From assembly GCA_017311185.1 (NCBI GenBank), contig JAESUZ010000756.1, forward strand, positions 1 to 64,000: a stretch of DNA of 64,000 bases, in the 5' to 3' direction. The translations under genes were made by a program, and so were the position numbers. The DNA is from Proteles cristata cristata (lineage: Eukaryota; Chordata; Mammalia; Carnivora; Hyaenidae). Below are positions 24,055-36,653 of the stretch, in pieces (position 1 is the stretch's first letter; each line of letters opens with the position of its first letter). A model generated the notes under the pieces. The model was not told the origin of the DNA. It searched no databases and saw nothing but the letters and a program-made list of their open reading frames with translations.

Positions 24055-25895
24055 GATGTCTATTAATGTGAGACAATATATACAGAATGTAGCTTTGGAA
24101 AGAATAGATGGTATATTACCTCATATGCTGAATATATCTGAGGAGGTGGCAAAGTTAAGCTGTTCTTCAATATAGAAAATATTGGGAAGTGCAAGAGAGA
24201 ATCAGAGGTAACCTACATTGGCTTAGTTGTAGGAAAAAGACTTGAGTGGCATATAGGGATATTACATTAAACACAAATGTAAATGGGGTATATTTTGTGT
24301 TGTAGCTGTCTTCTCAAGATGCTTCCACACAGTATTAATCCCTTTATTCCCATTTAATGTGTTTATATAGATATTGCTCTGTATTGAATTTCCATAGAAA
24401 TTATCCCTCTTTGTGGGACTATCTTAAATAATCATATGAATAATTGATTAGGAGAAACAGTCTCTGGCATACCTGTTTTCAAATGTTGTGGTTTTGTTTC
24501 CTCTACTGATCTTTTTTCCCCATTTACAGTTTGTCTTTTTTTTCTTTCCTTGTGATAACTTTATCTTTTTTTGTGTGAATTGAAACAATAAGTATATCTA
24601 CTCTCTGAAAAGCAGTTGAGTGATTCTCAAAATGAATATGTCACATACTTTAAAGTGCTGTTTTTACTTCCCTCAGTCAACACATGATGATTCTATACTA
24701 ATCAATGGAATTTTCTAGAATGACACCGTGAAAGTGATAGGAATATGCTAAGGATTCTCCTTGTCACCATGCAGTGTTTATAGCAAAGATTTGGTTCCAT
24801 TTCTAAAACATTCACCCTAACCTGATGCTACTGTTCCAAACTAAAGCCAATCTTGAATAAGTCTGGTGAAAAGTGGAGGTTTGTTTTTTTTTTTTTTTAA
24901 AGCTCTACTTTACTGTACGGTATTTTAGATTTCTGATGTTGCTAGGTCATTGAGTGACCTTCTTCTTCATCTTAACAGAGCAGACCTTTTCTGTTGGGGA
25001 ACCTGTCTGCTCACCTACGCTGGAAGGTCAACTTCTACTTGTCTCGTGTCGCTTATTTGACACACACTGCCTCAGCTTGCCGGTTCTCAAGCTTATTCCC
25101 ACGTGAGAAAGTTCCTGGAAACTACAGTGCTTTTCACCACATAATCATCCTGATGATGTTAATGTTGAAGTAATTGATTTTTAAATTTATACATAAAGTT
25201 GAATACGGCCTTATATTAGATTCCAAAAGACACAAACGTTAGTAGACACCAGCAGTTTAAGAAGAAAAATGAGATAAACTTTATGAGAGACATTTCTCCT
25301 CAACTTTTTTCCTCTGACCAAAATAGAGAGATGGTTCTCTGTGGATGGAAGAACTTTCATGAAATTTCAGTTCTTGGTGGGAGCTTAACTGAGACACATA
25401 ATTACTCTTTCATGTGTTCCGAAATTACTAAGATGAATGGCCTGGCCTTGGCCCTCAAAGAGCTCATACTCCCATAGGAAAAACTCACAAAGGGCAAAAC
25501 TATGAAACGGCATGAAATCTGAGCAACACTAGGTTCTTCCCAGCAGGCTGGTCTGGCAAAGTGGTCAGGTTTAGGAAGTGCCTCTGCCAGGGGCCAGTGA
25601 TACCAGAAAGTGCCCAGTGATGTAACAGGCTTGGATACAAATTACAAATCAGATGGGTAGGAACACAGTACTGTGTCAGAGCCGAGAGGGAAGTGGTTAT
25701 TTCTGCCCAAAGGGGTAGAAGACGGAATAAGTGAGGTGAGCACTAAAGGGATAGCATTTCAACAAGCTCTTTGTGATTTTTTTCCCTCTTGCCTTGTAGT
25801 TAACTAGAACCTGCTACGTCTTTCTGACTCATGCACATAGCTCCTCTACACACCAATCACAACGCCCCAGGTTCACAACTTAGCTTGGCCTGAAT
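24055..25895. other. Intronic unique sequence
   Basis: Mostly AT-rich and becoming GC-richer after 24950. Nothing recognised. The open frame at 25283-25477 has no known features. Confidence 0.5.
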
Positions 25896-26050
25896 CAGTG
25901 CTTCTCAGGCTTTGCTGGTATGCAGATCATCAAGGAACCCTGTTAAAATGGAGAATCATTTGAAATCTGAGATGGAGCTCGAGATCCTCATTTCTGAAGA
26001 CCTCCCAGTGATATGATTCTGCTGGTCCATGGACCACACTGTGAATGGCA
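25896..26050. repeat. MER5-like (hAT-Charlie) fossil
   Basis: Begins CAGTGCTTCTCAGGCTTTGC and continues with TGCAGATCATCAAGGAACCC and a CTGGTCCATGGACCACACTG end. This is similar to MER5-type non-autonomous DNA transposons. Confidence 0.5.
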
Positions 26051-26074
26051 AAGTCCTGAGTTTTCACTCTTAAT

Positions 26075-26291
26075 TTTTTTAATGTTTATTTATATTTGAG
26101 AGAGAGAGACAGAGAGAGAGTGTGTGCGCGAGGGGGGAGGGGCAGAGAGAGAGGGAGACACAGAATCCCAAGCAGGCTCCAGGCTGTAAGCTGTCAGCAC
26201 AGAGCCCGACACAAGGCTCAAACTCACGGACCGCAAGACCATGACCTGAGCTGAAGTCAGACGCTTAACCTACTGAGCCACCCAGGCGCTC
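26075..26291 (-). mobile_element. Felid SINE, antisense, 20-bp target duplication
   Basis: Inserted with flanks CCTGAGTTTTCACTCTTAAT (26055-26074) and CCTGAGTTTTAACTCTTAAT (26292-26311), 19 of 20 identical. The head reads GAGCCACCCAGGCGCTC in reverse. Confidence 0.95.
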
Positions 26292-26311
26292 CCTGAGTTT
26301 TAACTCTTAAT

Positions 26312-28596
26312 GTGAGAATTTCAGTAATTACCGAGTCAGTCTCTCACCTTGCAGTTATATTTAAAAACCCATCTTAAAATTTTGAAGAAAAATCTTCATG
26401 AAGACAGAAGATGTCTAGGAGTAACATGAACAAGAACAAGGACTGTGATTGTGATTACACAGTACTAAGCTCCGTTCACCTGAAGCACTGCTAAGGTTAG
26501 TAGTCATAACAGCAATAACTATGTATTCTCCTCCGTGTGACTACTGACTGAGGTAAATATCATCTCCCTATTTGACCCACAAAGGCAGAGGTGAAGTCAC
26601 TTACTCATGGCCACCTGGCCAGCACAAAGCAGACCTTTGTGACTCCTGACCACACTTCTCCTCCAACCCAATGCACTCTAAAAAGCACAGTCCAAAGAAG
26701 AAAATGGAAAGTTGAGAGAAGAGCAGAATCATAAAGAGATATTGTGATGTTCTGTGGAATAAAAATGGCAGAACGTTCTGAGGACAGAAACAAGCAGCAA
26801 AGCTGTCCAAGGTGCCCTTATCAAACAGTCCTGTTAAATAATGCTTTCACATGGGTCCAATGGGTGCACATGAGCCAGAGGAAGAAGAGTGCTGACTCTG
26901 ATCTGCTTCTATACTTTAAAGGTAGAGGAAGACACAGCAGCAATTATATTTTAGTCTTATATATTTATATACTTATAAATATGTATGAAAATATTACCAA
27001 CGTGAAGAGAGAATTGCAGCCTCAACACAGTGACATTTTAGCAAGCTTTATATATCACCTAGGAGAAGAAACACATGGACACATTCACTGATGGAGTCAG
27101 ACTTAACCACTCAAAGTATGGACCGGAACCACATTCTTAGGAGTATTCATTTTGCGTGCACAGAGATTATTTCTTGAGTTCCTCGTAGTTTTAATGGAGT
27201 CACAAAAATGGTGTTTTTGAAAACAGCATGCTAAAAAATAGCCTCCCCCCCCCAAAAAAAGCAAAAACTAGTTTGGATACAATTCTTTTTAGATAAACAT
27301 GTCATGGCAAGAAATGACTTTGAAAGCTTGCTCCGTTACACAAATAAATGCAGGCTTAGCTGAAGCAGAGTGGTTATCAGAAATTTTAAATTGAAGAGTG
27401 AGTTGTTTTCCTTCCCAGGGAAAATACATTGCAACCAGGAATAAATGTCTGTCCATGTTGAATTGCTTCCTTGTCCACCCTGGTGCTAAAGAAGGCCTGA
27501 TAAATTTGGCTTATTTAGCAAATACCTTTTTGGGGCTAAACACTGAATCAACAACTATATGGCAAATCTCAGTGCTTTCACTAAACATGAGAAGATGGCT
27601 GCAATTATAATGAAGTTTGATTGTTGGATAAGGAGTTGATTGTGGGGACTCTGAGTCACTTGAGACTCCGTTCATTTACATGTGATAAAAATTACAGTGT
27701 TAATGGTGAAATGGAAAACCAGACTATTAGTCTTCTTTCTTCACTGAGTAAGCCTTTGTGCAGATCCCTGAGATAGGAAGATTCTACCCAATGGATACAA
27801 AAGCTTTACCACCCACCCTATAAGAAATGATCTCTCAGCAAGAAGATAGCGATGGAAATCTTCAACATCTGTAGCCTGAAAACCGCGTACCACACCACCT
27901 CCCTGGTAACATTGAACCAGCCCTCTCCAGTATTATCTTAGGAGGAGCTGTCACTTATATTTATAAAAATTTGTTCCAAGTTATTTTACGTAGTCAATCT
28001 GTTTGACCTTTACAGTAATAATGATGTACTATTCTATTATTGTTGATCCCAAAGGGATACTTTTGGAAAGGATAAAGAGCACTGTTCAAACTTGACAATA
28101 TGTCTTAGAGTTATAAGAATTATATATAAAAATTTGAAATCTCTGCCTTGGGAAACAGATATATATATTTTTTAATATGAGGAGTCTCCTGAATTCACCA
28201 TCAAAATATTGAGTATATATTTTGCATGTACTATGCATAGAAATTACCACTAGATTCCAGGGAAACCAATATATATATGATATTGATATCATATATCATA
28301 TGTATTTCCTCTTAAGAGTTCTACAATTCTTTTGGGAAACTGTATGAATTAAAAAGATGAAGAATAATATTAATATAATATTAATCAATGCTTAAGAAAT
28401 GACAGTGTAATCTATAAGAGTGTAGAAATTGATAACAGGGACTTCCCTCTGTTTCCCCAATGTATTTTGAAGAGAGTAGTTAGCCTGGGCAGCCCTTTTC
28501 AAGAACAATAATCTCAGAATTAAGATATCTTTTGTCTGTAACCATCCAAGTAAAATTGAGGCCTCTGTAAAGCAACCCCTTTCAAGGGTTGTCCAG
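26312..28596. other. Intronic unique sequence
   Basis: AT-rich. An 11-bp AT palindrome lies at 28273-28296. Nothing else recognised. Confidence 0.5.
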
Positions 28597-28609
28597 CCTC
28601 CATTAGATG

Positions 28610-28825
28610 TTTTTTTTTTGTTTTTTGTTTTTCCTGAGAAAGAGAGAGAGAGAGAGCATGAGCAGGGGAGAGTCAGAGAGAGAGGGAGATACAGAATCTG
28701 AAACAGTCTCCAGGCTCTGAGATGGCTGTCAGCACAGAGCCCAACGCGGGGCTCAAACCCACGAACGGTGAGATCATGACCTGAGCCGAAGTCGGCTGCT
28801 TAACCGACTGAGCTATCCAGGTGCC
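28610..28825 (-). mobile_element. Felid SINE, antisense
   Basis: T/G-rich tail complement, GA-rich body, and end CTGAGCTATCCAGGTGCCCC. Flanks CCTCCATTAGATG and CCTCCATTTGAATG suggest a target duplication. Confidence 0.92.
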
Positions 28826-28839
28826 CCTCCATTTGAATG

Positions 28840-29499
28840 CTCAAGAATACTTGGCTTGATAACTGACCTCACAGATAAATGAAAATCTCCTCTGACCATC
28901 AGACAGACTTTCCATATATGGAAGCAAGAGTCTTAATTGCTTCTGTTCGTCAATCCATCTTCTAACATTTGGGAGCTTACAAAGCAGATCTATACTCTCT
29001 CCTACCTGATGTCACTTCAAATATTAGAAAAGTATGATTCTGATTGTCTGACTTTTCTTCATTAGACCAAACACCTTTGTTTTAAAAATAGTATTCATAC
29101 GAGACATTTTTGAGAGTTTTGTTTTGTTTGTTTGTTTGTTTGTTTTTGCACTGTCTTCTTTCTGGTCTTCTGATCATATTTCAATTTCTTTCTTAATTTG
29201 TGGCTAGAATTAAACATAACCATTTAACCAGTCCAGAGAAGACTTGTCACCAGCTTGTTTTAGAAAACATGTTTCTATTAATGCATTCTGTTTTCATTAA
29301 CTATTTTGTTTACATAGTACTGTTGATTAATACCGAATTTATTGTCCAGTAAATCACCTGGAATTTTTCATAAACTCCTTCTAAGCCATGTTTCTCCCCT
29401 TCTAGTCTTATGAAGACTTTTTAGATCCAAGTTCATATCCTTATATTTACCTTTCACATTTCATCTTGTTTTATTTTGTTCATTGCTCAAACTGTAAGG
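28840..29499. other. Intronic unique sequence with (GTTT)n
   Basis: Contains a GTTT repeat at about 29117-29148. Nothing else recognised. Confidence 0.55.
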
Positions 29500-30712
29500 A
29501 TTTTTTTTTCTGCATGGAGCTGTATTTGATGTATACATTAAAGTGTACAAGTGTTAGTTTGATACATCTATATATTGCAATACGATTAGCACCATGGCAT
29601 TAGCTAACACCTCCATCATGTCACATAATTATCATTTCTTTTATATGGTGAGAATATTTAAGGTCTAGTGTCTTAGCAATCTTGAAGTATATAATATATA
29701 TAACACTATGGCATTGTGCTCCTGTGTTAACTATGAGCACAATGCTATAGCCTCCAAATTTTATTGATCTTCTAACTGTAAGTTTGTACCTTTGACTAGC
29801 ATCTCCCCTGTTCCTCCACACTCAGCCCCTAAACCCCCACTCTACTCTCTTTCTACAAGTTCAGCTTTTTTTTTTTTTCAAGTTCAGCTTTTTTAGATTC
29901 CACACATAAGGGATAGCATACAATATTTGTCTTTCTCTGTCTGCTTTATCTTGCTTACATTGCCCTTGGGGTCCAAGGGGTCCATTTGCTGTTGCAAATG
30001 GCAGGATTTCCTTCTTTCTCTATAATATTCCATGTTATATATAAACTACATCTCCTTTATCCATTCATCTGTTGATAAAGGTTGTTTCCATCTCTTGGCT
30101 AGTGTGAATAATGCAACTACAGAGAACATGGGAGTTCAGATATCTTTTCTATACCTCTTTTTTATTTGTTTGGACATATACCCAGAAGGGAGATTGCTGG
30201 ATCATACAGTAATTCTATTTTTAATTTTTTGAGGAACCTCCACACTGTTTTCTGTAGTGGCTAAACCAAGTTACGTTCCCACCTACAGCACATGAATGTT
30301 CCCTTTTCTCCGCATCCTCAACAATACTTGTCATTTCTTGTCCTTTTGTTAATAGACAATCTAACAGGTGTGAGTTGATACCGCGTTGTGGTTTAGATTT
30401 GCATTTCCCTGATAATTTGTGATGTTGAGTGTCTTTTCATGTACCTGCTGGCATTCAAATAAATCTCTTCTTTGGAAAAATGCCTATTCAGTTCCTCTGC
30501 CCATTTTTTTATTGGGTTGTTATTTTTTGTTATTCAGTTATATGAGATCTGTATATATTTTAGAAATTAACTCCTTATCAGATATATGGTTTGCAAATAT
30601 TTTCTCCCATTCTATAGGTTGTCTTTTCATTTTGGTGACTATTTCTGTTGTTGTGCAGAAGCTTTTATAGTCGGATGGAGTCCCACTTACTGATACTTAC
30701 TTTTGTTGTGTA
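29500..30712 (-). mobile_element. Old L1 3' end, antisense
   Basis: A classic antisense L1M 3' region about 1.2 kb long. It runs in order: a T run, the GTATACATTAAAGTGTACAA segment, GATTCCACACATAAGGGATA, TTGCAAATGGCAGGATTTCC, the CATTCATCTGTTGATAAAGG segment, GAGATTGCTGGATCATACAG, and the TTTGCATTTCCCTGATAATT segment. It contains a small T-run duplication at 29856-29894. Confidence 0.9.
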
Positions 30713-30819
30713 AAGATGGTTTTCATCACTGCATGTGATCCTGGAAAAGGGAAAAAGCAACATAGAATAAAACTGATCAGGAGGAAATGAGATCAGAATT
30801 TTCCTCCTTGGTTTTATTT

Positions 30820-31063
30820 ATTTTTTAGTTTAAAAAATTTTTTAATACATGTTTTAATGTTTGTTTATTTTTGAGAGAGAGACAGAGTGTGAGCTGGGGA
30901 GGAGCAGAGAGAGAGGAAGACACAGAATCTGAAGCAGGCCCCAGGCTCTGAGCTGCCAGCACAGAGCCCGACACGGGGCTCAAAACTTCAAACTGAGAGA
31001 TCATGACCTGAGCCAAAGCTGGACAAGTTGGCCGCTTAACCGAGTGAGCCACCCAGGCGCCCC
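30820..31063 (-). mobile_element. Felid SINE, antisense
   Basis: Starts at the tail complement after TTTTATTTATTTTTTAG and ends GTGAGCCACCCAGGCGCCCC. Approximate target duplication CCTCCTTGGTTTTA / CCTCTTCCTTGTTTTTA. Confidence 0.92.
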
Positions 31064-31604
31064 CTCTTCCTTGTTTTTAGAGGATACAAGTAATGCCCAA
31101 CAACAACCCCAAAAAGCCTTCCCTCATCGCTACCTCAGATTTATGGGTTTTTCCTTGCTAGCAAATTTGCCTAAGTTTTGAGGGGGACATGGTGACGCTC
31201 CAGGACTAATCTTTATTCCATAACAGCTTTCCCAGCACCTCACTGTAAGAGCTGAATGAAGTGTTTTCCAAGGTGGCCAGTGTGAGAGGAGCAGCGTGGG
31301 ATGGCACGGCCCATGCTCCCACCTTCCAGGGCCTCACAGCTCAGAGTCTCAAGTCCCATTTCATGCACAGGTATGTCCTTCTCTACAAAAGAGAAACCAG
31401 TTTCCCCTACCTCATTCTCCTCTACACGGTGAAATTAAATAGATTCTTGACCGTTCTCCCTAGGGAGGTTGAGCGAAGCGAAAAAGAATTGGCCTTCAGA
31501 TATTCAAGTGTTGGAGAGTTTTCATCCTTGGTTTTGCACCCTTTTGCAAAACGTTTTCTTCTCTTTTTTCCTTAATGTTATTAAGAAAATTTGTTCTGGT
31601 TAAA
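31064..31604. other. Intronic unique sequence
   Basis: Holds a 104-codon open frame at 31261-31575 with no recognisable domain. I treat it as chance. Confidence 0.45.
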
Positions 31605-31614
31605 ACTAGAATCA

Positions 31615-31855
31615 GTCAGGGGGGTGGGGGTGAGGGGGCCTGGGTGGCTCTCCCGGTTAAGCCTCCGACTTCAGCTCAGGTCATGGTCTTACCATTTCGG
31701 AGTTCGAGCGCCGCGTCGGGCTCTGTGCTGACAGCTCAGAGCCTGGAGCCTGCTTGGGATTCTGTGTCTCCCTCTCTCTCTGCCCCTCCCCTGCTCATGC
31801 TCTGTCTCTCTCTTTCTCTCTCTCTCTCAAAAATAAATAAGCATAAAAAAAAAAC
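31615..31855 (+). mobile_element. Felid SINE, sense, unusual G-rich 5' junction
   Basis: The head GGGGCCTGGGTGGCTCTCCC is preceded by an extra G-rich stretch (GGGGGGTGGGGGTGA). Flanks CTAGAATCAG at 31605-31614 and 31856-31865 are identical, so the extra bases came in with the insertion. Confidence 0.9.
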
Positions 31856-31865
31856 CTAGAATCAG

Positions 31866-33059
31866 CAAACTCTAGAAAAGTTAAAATATAACAGTTATGC
31901 AGATCATGCCTTCTGTATGTACAAATAAACCCCAGTGAATTCTGTTAAGCACTAGGGTTTAGAAGGGCACACGGGAGGTAGATGCGAGGGTTCCAGGATG
32001 GGAGTAGCCACTATTTGCCGTGCCTGTTCGCCCAGAGAGAGCACTGTCACCTAGGAGCTCTCTAGATCCCTTTTCTTCCCCCTCTCTGTGCGTGTAATTC
32101 TTTGGACAGTGCGGCTATGTAGCAAAATATGTCAACAGACTGTTTTCCTTATATATAGCTGTATGCCAGGCAGCCCAGGAGAAGTTCAGACTCTAAACAC
32201 AGTTGATATATTACCGAATATAAATACCGAACTGCCGGTATTCAGGGACACATACAGACCAGTCAGATAAATAGAAGCAACCTGCTTCAAATGGTGGAGG
32301 TACGTACACAAGAGAAATCTGTGAGTAGTAAATTTATTTGTGCCGAAGGAAAATGTTTATGACACAACATACCCGATTACCTCAGAAAAGCACAAAGAAG
32401 CCATTCACCTGTGGGTTTTTCTTTTTCTAATGAGCCAAAGGACTTAGGAGACAGTGAAAGGCAGTGCAAATCTAACATAATATTTGAACTCCTTCTCAGT
32501 GGTTTTAAACCACAACAGTGCACCCAACATGGCATTTCTCTACGAATTTTCCAAAATTAAATATTTAACGGTGAGAAAATTAAGGTGTTCAATTCTCAAG
32601 AAGGTGAATCTCCCTGCAAACTTGGGATAAGATATAGATAAGGACCTCTGTCTGGTATAAAGCTGTATTATATTTATGTGTGTATGTGTGGGGGCGGGGG
32701 ATGATTTCTGAGGGAAACAATGAAGTATAGATAAGGGCAAGACATAATAAAACAAATACTCCTGTGTACAATACTCCAGTTAAACAAATATTATTTTGTT
32801 ATTGCTTCATGTCTTTATAAAATAAATGATCAGATAAAATTAAAAACCCCTTCTTTTCCAGTCACATTCCCATCCGAAGTCATGGATCTAGTTTCATACT
32901 TTTATTACTTTACTATGTATATTATCCAGAGAAAAATAAAAGGTATTGTTTTATATACTTATGGAAATTGTGTTATAATAATAAATATGTTACCAATATG
33001 TTGCTAGTACATTAATAATAATTACATTAATAACACATCATAATAATCATGTTAATATT
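31866..33059. other. Intronic unique sequence
   Basis: AT-rich. Nothing recognised. Confidence 0.5.
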
Positions 33060-34870
33060 TTGCAGCTATTTTTCCATTCAGTGTTATTTTACAATTTCCA
33101 TGTTGAATCCTAAAGATCTAAGTTATTCATTTTAAGTGTTGTGTTGTATATCATCAGTATAAGGAGATCGCCATTTTTATTCATTCCTGAAAAGATGAAA
33201 ATATGGAATGTGTCCCATTTAAGGTATCAAAAATACTATAATTAATGTCTTTATATGCATATGTGAAAGTTTCTCCGGAGGATTCATGTGGGACTGGAAT
33301 TTGTTAGCTACATTGCCATGTAGCCAGTATTATTCTTCAACATGATTGTATGAGAGCTTTCATTTACCACGTACTCTCTCAAAATTGGTACCCTGTGACT
33401 TTTTCACTGTGGGTAAAATTGATTATGGAATAATCGTTTTATTTGAATTGATTACTAATTCAGGGTTAGATTAATAACGTCTCCTTTGCCCACTTTTCTA
33501 TTAGTTTATTTGTATTTTTCAATTGTGATGTGTTACTTATATGTTACAGACAATAATGCTTTGTGTCTTCTGGTCTGGTTCTCATTTTTAACTCTATTTA
33601 TGTTATCTTATTTGTTCAAAGGTTTTTGATAAGTTAGACTATATCAAAAATAATGTTTTCCTTTTTGCTTAGTCTTCTAAGAAATCGTTTTCCTGCTTAG
33701 AAACTACAAAAGCTTTTTTCGATATTTTCTTGTCATATTTTTATCATGTGTATAACACCTATGCCTGATTCATCTGAAGCTTATTTGTGTGTGTGTTCTA
33801 ACTTAGAAATGTGGTTGTTTTGCATAAATAATCTAAGTGTCTCAACACCACGTATTGAATTTTTTGCTGAATGGTAATGGAAGCATCCTCTAATCATGGA
33901 AGTCATGATGGCAAATATGCTTGAGTCTGTGTCTCAGCTCTATACAGATTCCATTCTCCTGATCTGCTTATGTATCCCCATGCCAATGACATACTGTCAT
34001 AACTATTACTGATTTATGTTATTGACATGATACCCCCACTTGTTCTTGTTTTCAGAAATAGCTTGGTTACTTTCAGCTCTTTATTCTTCCACCCAAATTT
34101 CAGAATCCCTTTGTTGCGTCCCATGAATGATTAAATTAGAATTTCTATTACAATCATTGAATTTATAGAATAATTTGGGACAATTAACATTTTGAAGATA
34201 TTCCATTTTCCTGCTTGAGAAAACAACCTAATTCTGTATCCAGGTTTATTTTATGTTTTTTGGTAAAGTTTTGTAACATTTTCATAAAGCTCTTACACAC
34301 CTTTTGTTAGAAATACTACCAGCTAGGGGCACCTGGGTGGCTTAGTCAGTTAAGAGTCCGACTTTCGCTTGGGTCATGATCTCGCGCTTCGTGGGTTCGA
34401 GCCCCGCGTCGGGCTCTGTGCTGACTGCCAGCTCAGAGCCTGGAGCCTGTTTCAGTCTGTGGCTCCCTCTCTCTCTGACCCTCCCCTGCTCACGCTGTCT
34501 CTCTCTCTCCCCTAGAAATAAATAAAAAATAAAAAAAAAAAAGAAATACTACCAGTTGCGTTTTCAATTTTTAACTCATTTGTGTGATGCCTTTCTTCCT
34601 TTTGATATATTATAATTAGTTATTGGTAGTATATTCAAAATATATTGATTTTTAAAGCTCAACCTGGTATCCTTCTTGAACTGTCTCTAATAACTTTGTT
34701 GAATCTCTGGGAATTTCTTTGTAGACAACCATATCACTTGTAAATATTAACATATGTGATTTCCTTTCCAGTCCTTATTTACTTTTTCTTATTGTATTGC
34801 ATTGGCTAGGAAATTAATACTTTTCAGTGTTGAATGTGATGGAGCTTGTTTTTCTTGTCATTAATGAAAT
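33060..34870 (-). mobile_element. Old L1 (L1M-type) with decayed ORF2, antisense
   Basis: About 1.6 kb of diverged antisense L1. It includes the ATTGCCATGTAGCCAGTATT-type segment near 33310 and the reverse-read ORF2 stretches near 33950-34270 and 34660-34870. A young SINE splits it at 34323-34541. No frame remains. Confidence 0.6.
34323..34541 (+). mobile_element. Young-subfamily felid SINE inserted in old L1
   Basis: The head GGGGCACCTGGGTGGCTTAG carries the same diagnostic sites as the 14423 and 43332 copies. Flanks AGAAATACTACCAG at 34309-34322 and 34542-34555 are identical. The cut site is TT|AGAA. Confidence 0.95.
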
Positions 34871-34879
34871 GGCTTCAAC

Positions 34880-36065
34880 ACTCAACAAACAGTTTTCTGT
34901 TACCTACTGTGTGCCAGGCATTGTTACAACAATGAACAAAACAGACAAAATACCTTCGTGGAAGTTATTTTCTAGTTAGTTAAACAAACAAGGGTGGATA
35001 GGTCATGCTGGGGGTGGAGTAAGGGAGGTGTGATTTTCAATAAAGAGTGGGAAAGTTCCACTGAAAATGTAACGTATGAGTAAGGATGAAGTTAAGCGCT
35101 GAGTGCAGAACAGCCAGTGCCAAGGCCCTGACACATGATTATCCCAGGCATGGTTGAGGAGGCCATTGTTGTTAAAAAGAGTGACTGAGGAGGAGAGAAA
35201 AGGACATGTACTCTGAGAAGTGATGAAGGACCAGATTGCAGAACTGCTGGCTTTTACTCTGAGTAAAATGGGAAGCCACTGGAATATTTAGAGTGGATTT
35301 AGGTGGAAGAGCTCTTGCTGAAGTCATCTCCTTGGGTTTAAAAAACTCACTTTGAAAATAAATAAAAAATAAATAAAAAAAATAAAAAACTCACTTTGGC
35401 TGCTCTGTTGAGACTAGAATGGACTGGAATAGGAAGAGAAAAGATGAGGAGTAGTAAAAACAGAAGAGGGGTGGAAGGGAGCAGTTAGCAGGGCTTGCAT
35501 TTGCTGATGTGCTGATGTGGGGGGTCTGAATGACAGAGAGGAGTCAGGATGATTCCACAGGGTTTTCCCCCCATTTGGTCTGAATGATTAGAAAGATAAA
35601 TCTTTTCATTTACTAAAAGTGGGAAAATTGTGGGAGGAACAAATTAGTGGAGAAGGAAGGCATCAGATTGGAACATGTTGTGACTTGAGATGGTGAGTTG
35701 AGAAAGCCAAGTGGAGACATCAGGTAGGTAGTTGGATATCTGGGTCCTGAATTCAGGAAAGTCATCTTTACTGCCTTATCAATTTGAGAATTCTCACCAG
35801 TAAGCAGGTAGGTCCTATAAAAGTTCATCATAAAAAATGACAGAGAAGAATTCTAGGGACCGAATACGGTGGCCAGCCAAAATTTGGAGGTGAGAGAGAT
35901 GGAAAGGAAATAACAAAATAGACAGTAACTAGTAAGATAGAAAGCAAACAGATGAGTGTGGTACCCAGGAAGGCACGAGAAGAAAGCATTCCAGAGAGGA
36001 TAGGGTGGTCGCTGTGTCACAGGTGGGGATAGGCCCAGAGATGATGATAAAAGGACTCTTAGATT
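34880..36065 (-). repeat. Ancient dispersed repeat, L2-like, antisense
   Basis: Shows the reverse-read L2-type beginning (CTACTGTGTGCCAGGCATTG, AATGAACAAAACAGACAAAA). It continues with stretches typical of old dispersed repeats (AAAATGGGAAGCCACTGGAA, AGCCAAGTGGAGACATCAGG, GTTGGATATCTGGGTCCTGA). A tail-only retroinsertion lies inside it at 35355-35383. The family name is uncertain. Confidence 0.5.
35355..35383 (+). mobile_element. Tail-only retroinsertion flanked by 15-bp duplications
   Basis: A 29-bp A-rich stretch of AAATAAAT type, like a SINE tail, with no SINE body. It is flanked by identical AAAAAACTCACTTTG copies at 35340-35354 and 35384-35398. The left junction TTT|AAAAAA fits the L1 endonuclease target. 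Confidence 0.8.
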
Positions 36066-36439
36066 GAACAATGTGGGGACATTATGATGCATATAAAAAC
36101 ATTGTTAGTGGAGGGAAGAGCAACCCTTCCATTTCCTTAATTTATGCAGTCTTGAATTTAGTTCTAGACTATTCTAAACAGAGAAACATGGGGTTTTACT
36201 TGAGACAGTCATTAAGTTCAAAATCAGAGTTTATCATTCAATACTTACTTGATTCTTATATTTCACTCCTTCCCTCTTTGTTCTCTTCTGACTGAAGTGG
36301 AGTATATATTGTTAACCTTTTAACTGGAAATGCTATAAGAATACATAAGCATTGACTCATGAAAATTTTAACTCTATCCCTTACATGAACATAGAAAAAA
36401 ACCTTAAGATGTATTTTATTCTCCAATTTAAAAAAATCA
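36066..36439. other. Intronic unique sequence
   Basis: Nothing recognised. Confidence 0.5.
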
Positions 36440-36641
36440 GGGGCTCCTGGGTGGCTCAGTCGGTTGAGCGTCTGACTTCGGCTCAGGTCATGATCTCACA
36501 GTTCGTGGGTTCGAGCCCTGTGTCGGGCTCTGTGCTGACAGCTAGCTCAGAGCCTGGAACCTGCTTCAGATTCTGTGTCTCCCTCTCTCTCTGACCCTCC
36601 TCTACTCACACTGTCTCTCAGAAATAAATTTAAAAAACATT
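36440..36641 (+). mobile_element. Felid SINE, sense
   Basis: Starts GGGGCTCCTGGGTGGCTCAG. The body includes GCTAGCTCAGAGCCTGG. The tail adjoins a short A-rich duplication. Confidence 0.92.
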
Positions 36642-36653
36642 TTTAAAAAATCA

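Noticed and set aside
28273..28296. 11-bp AT palindrome (ATATATGATAT/ATATCATATAT)
   Set aside because: Low-complexity AT sequence makes such palindromes common by chance.
31261..31575. 104-codon open frame between SINEs
   Set aside because: No domain, no splice context, and it does not continue in frame to any other open segment.
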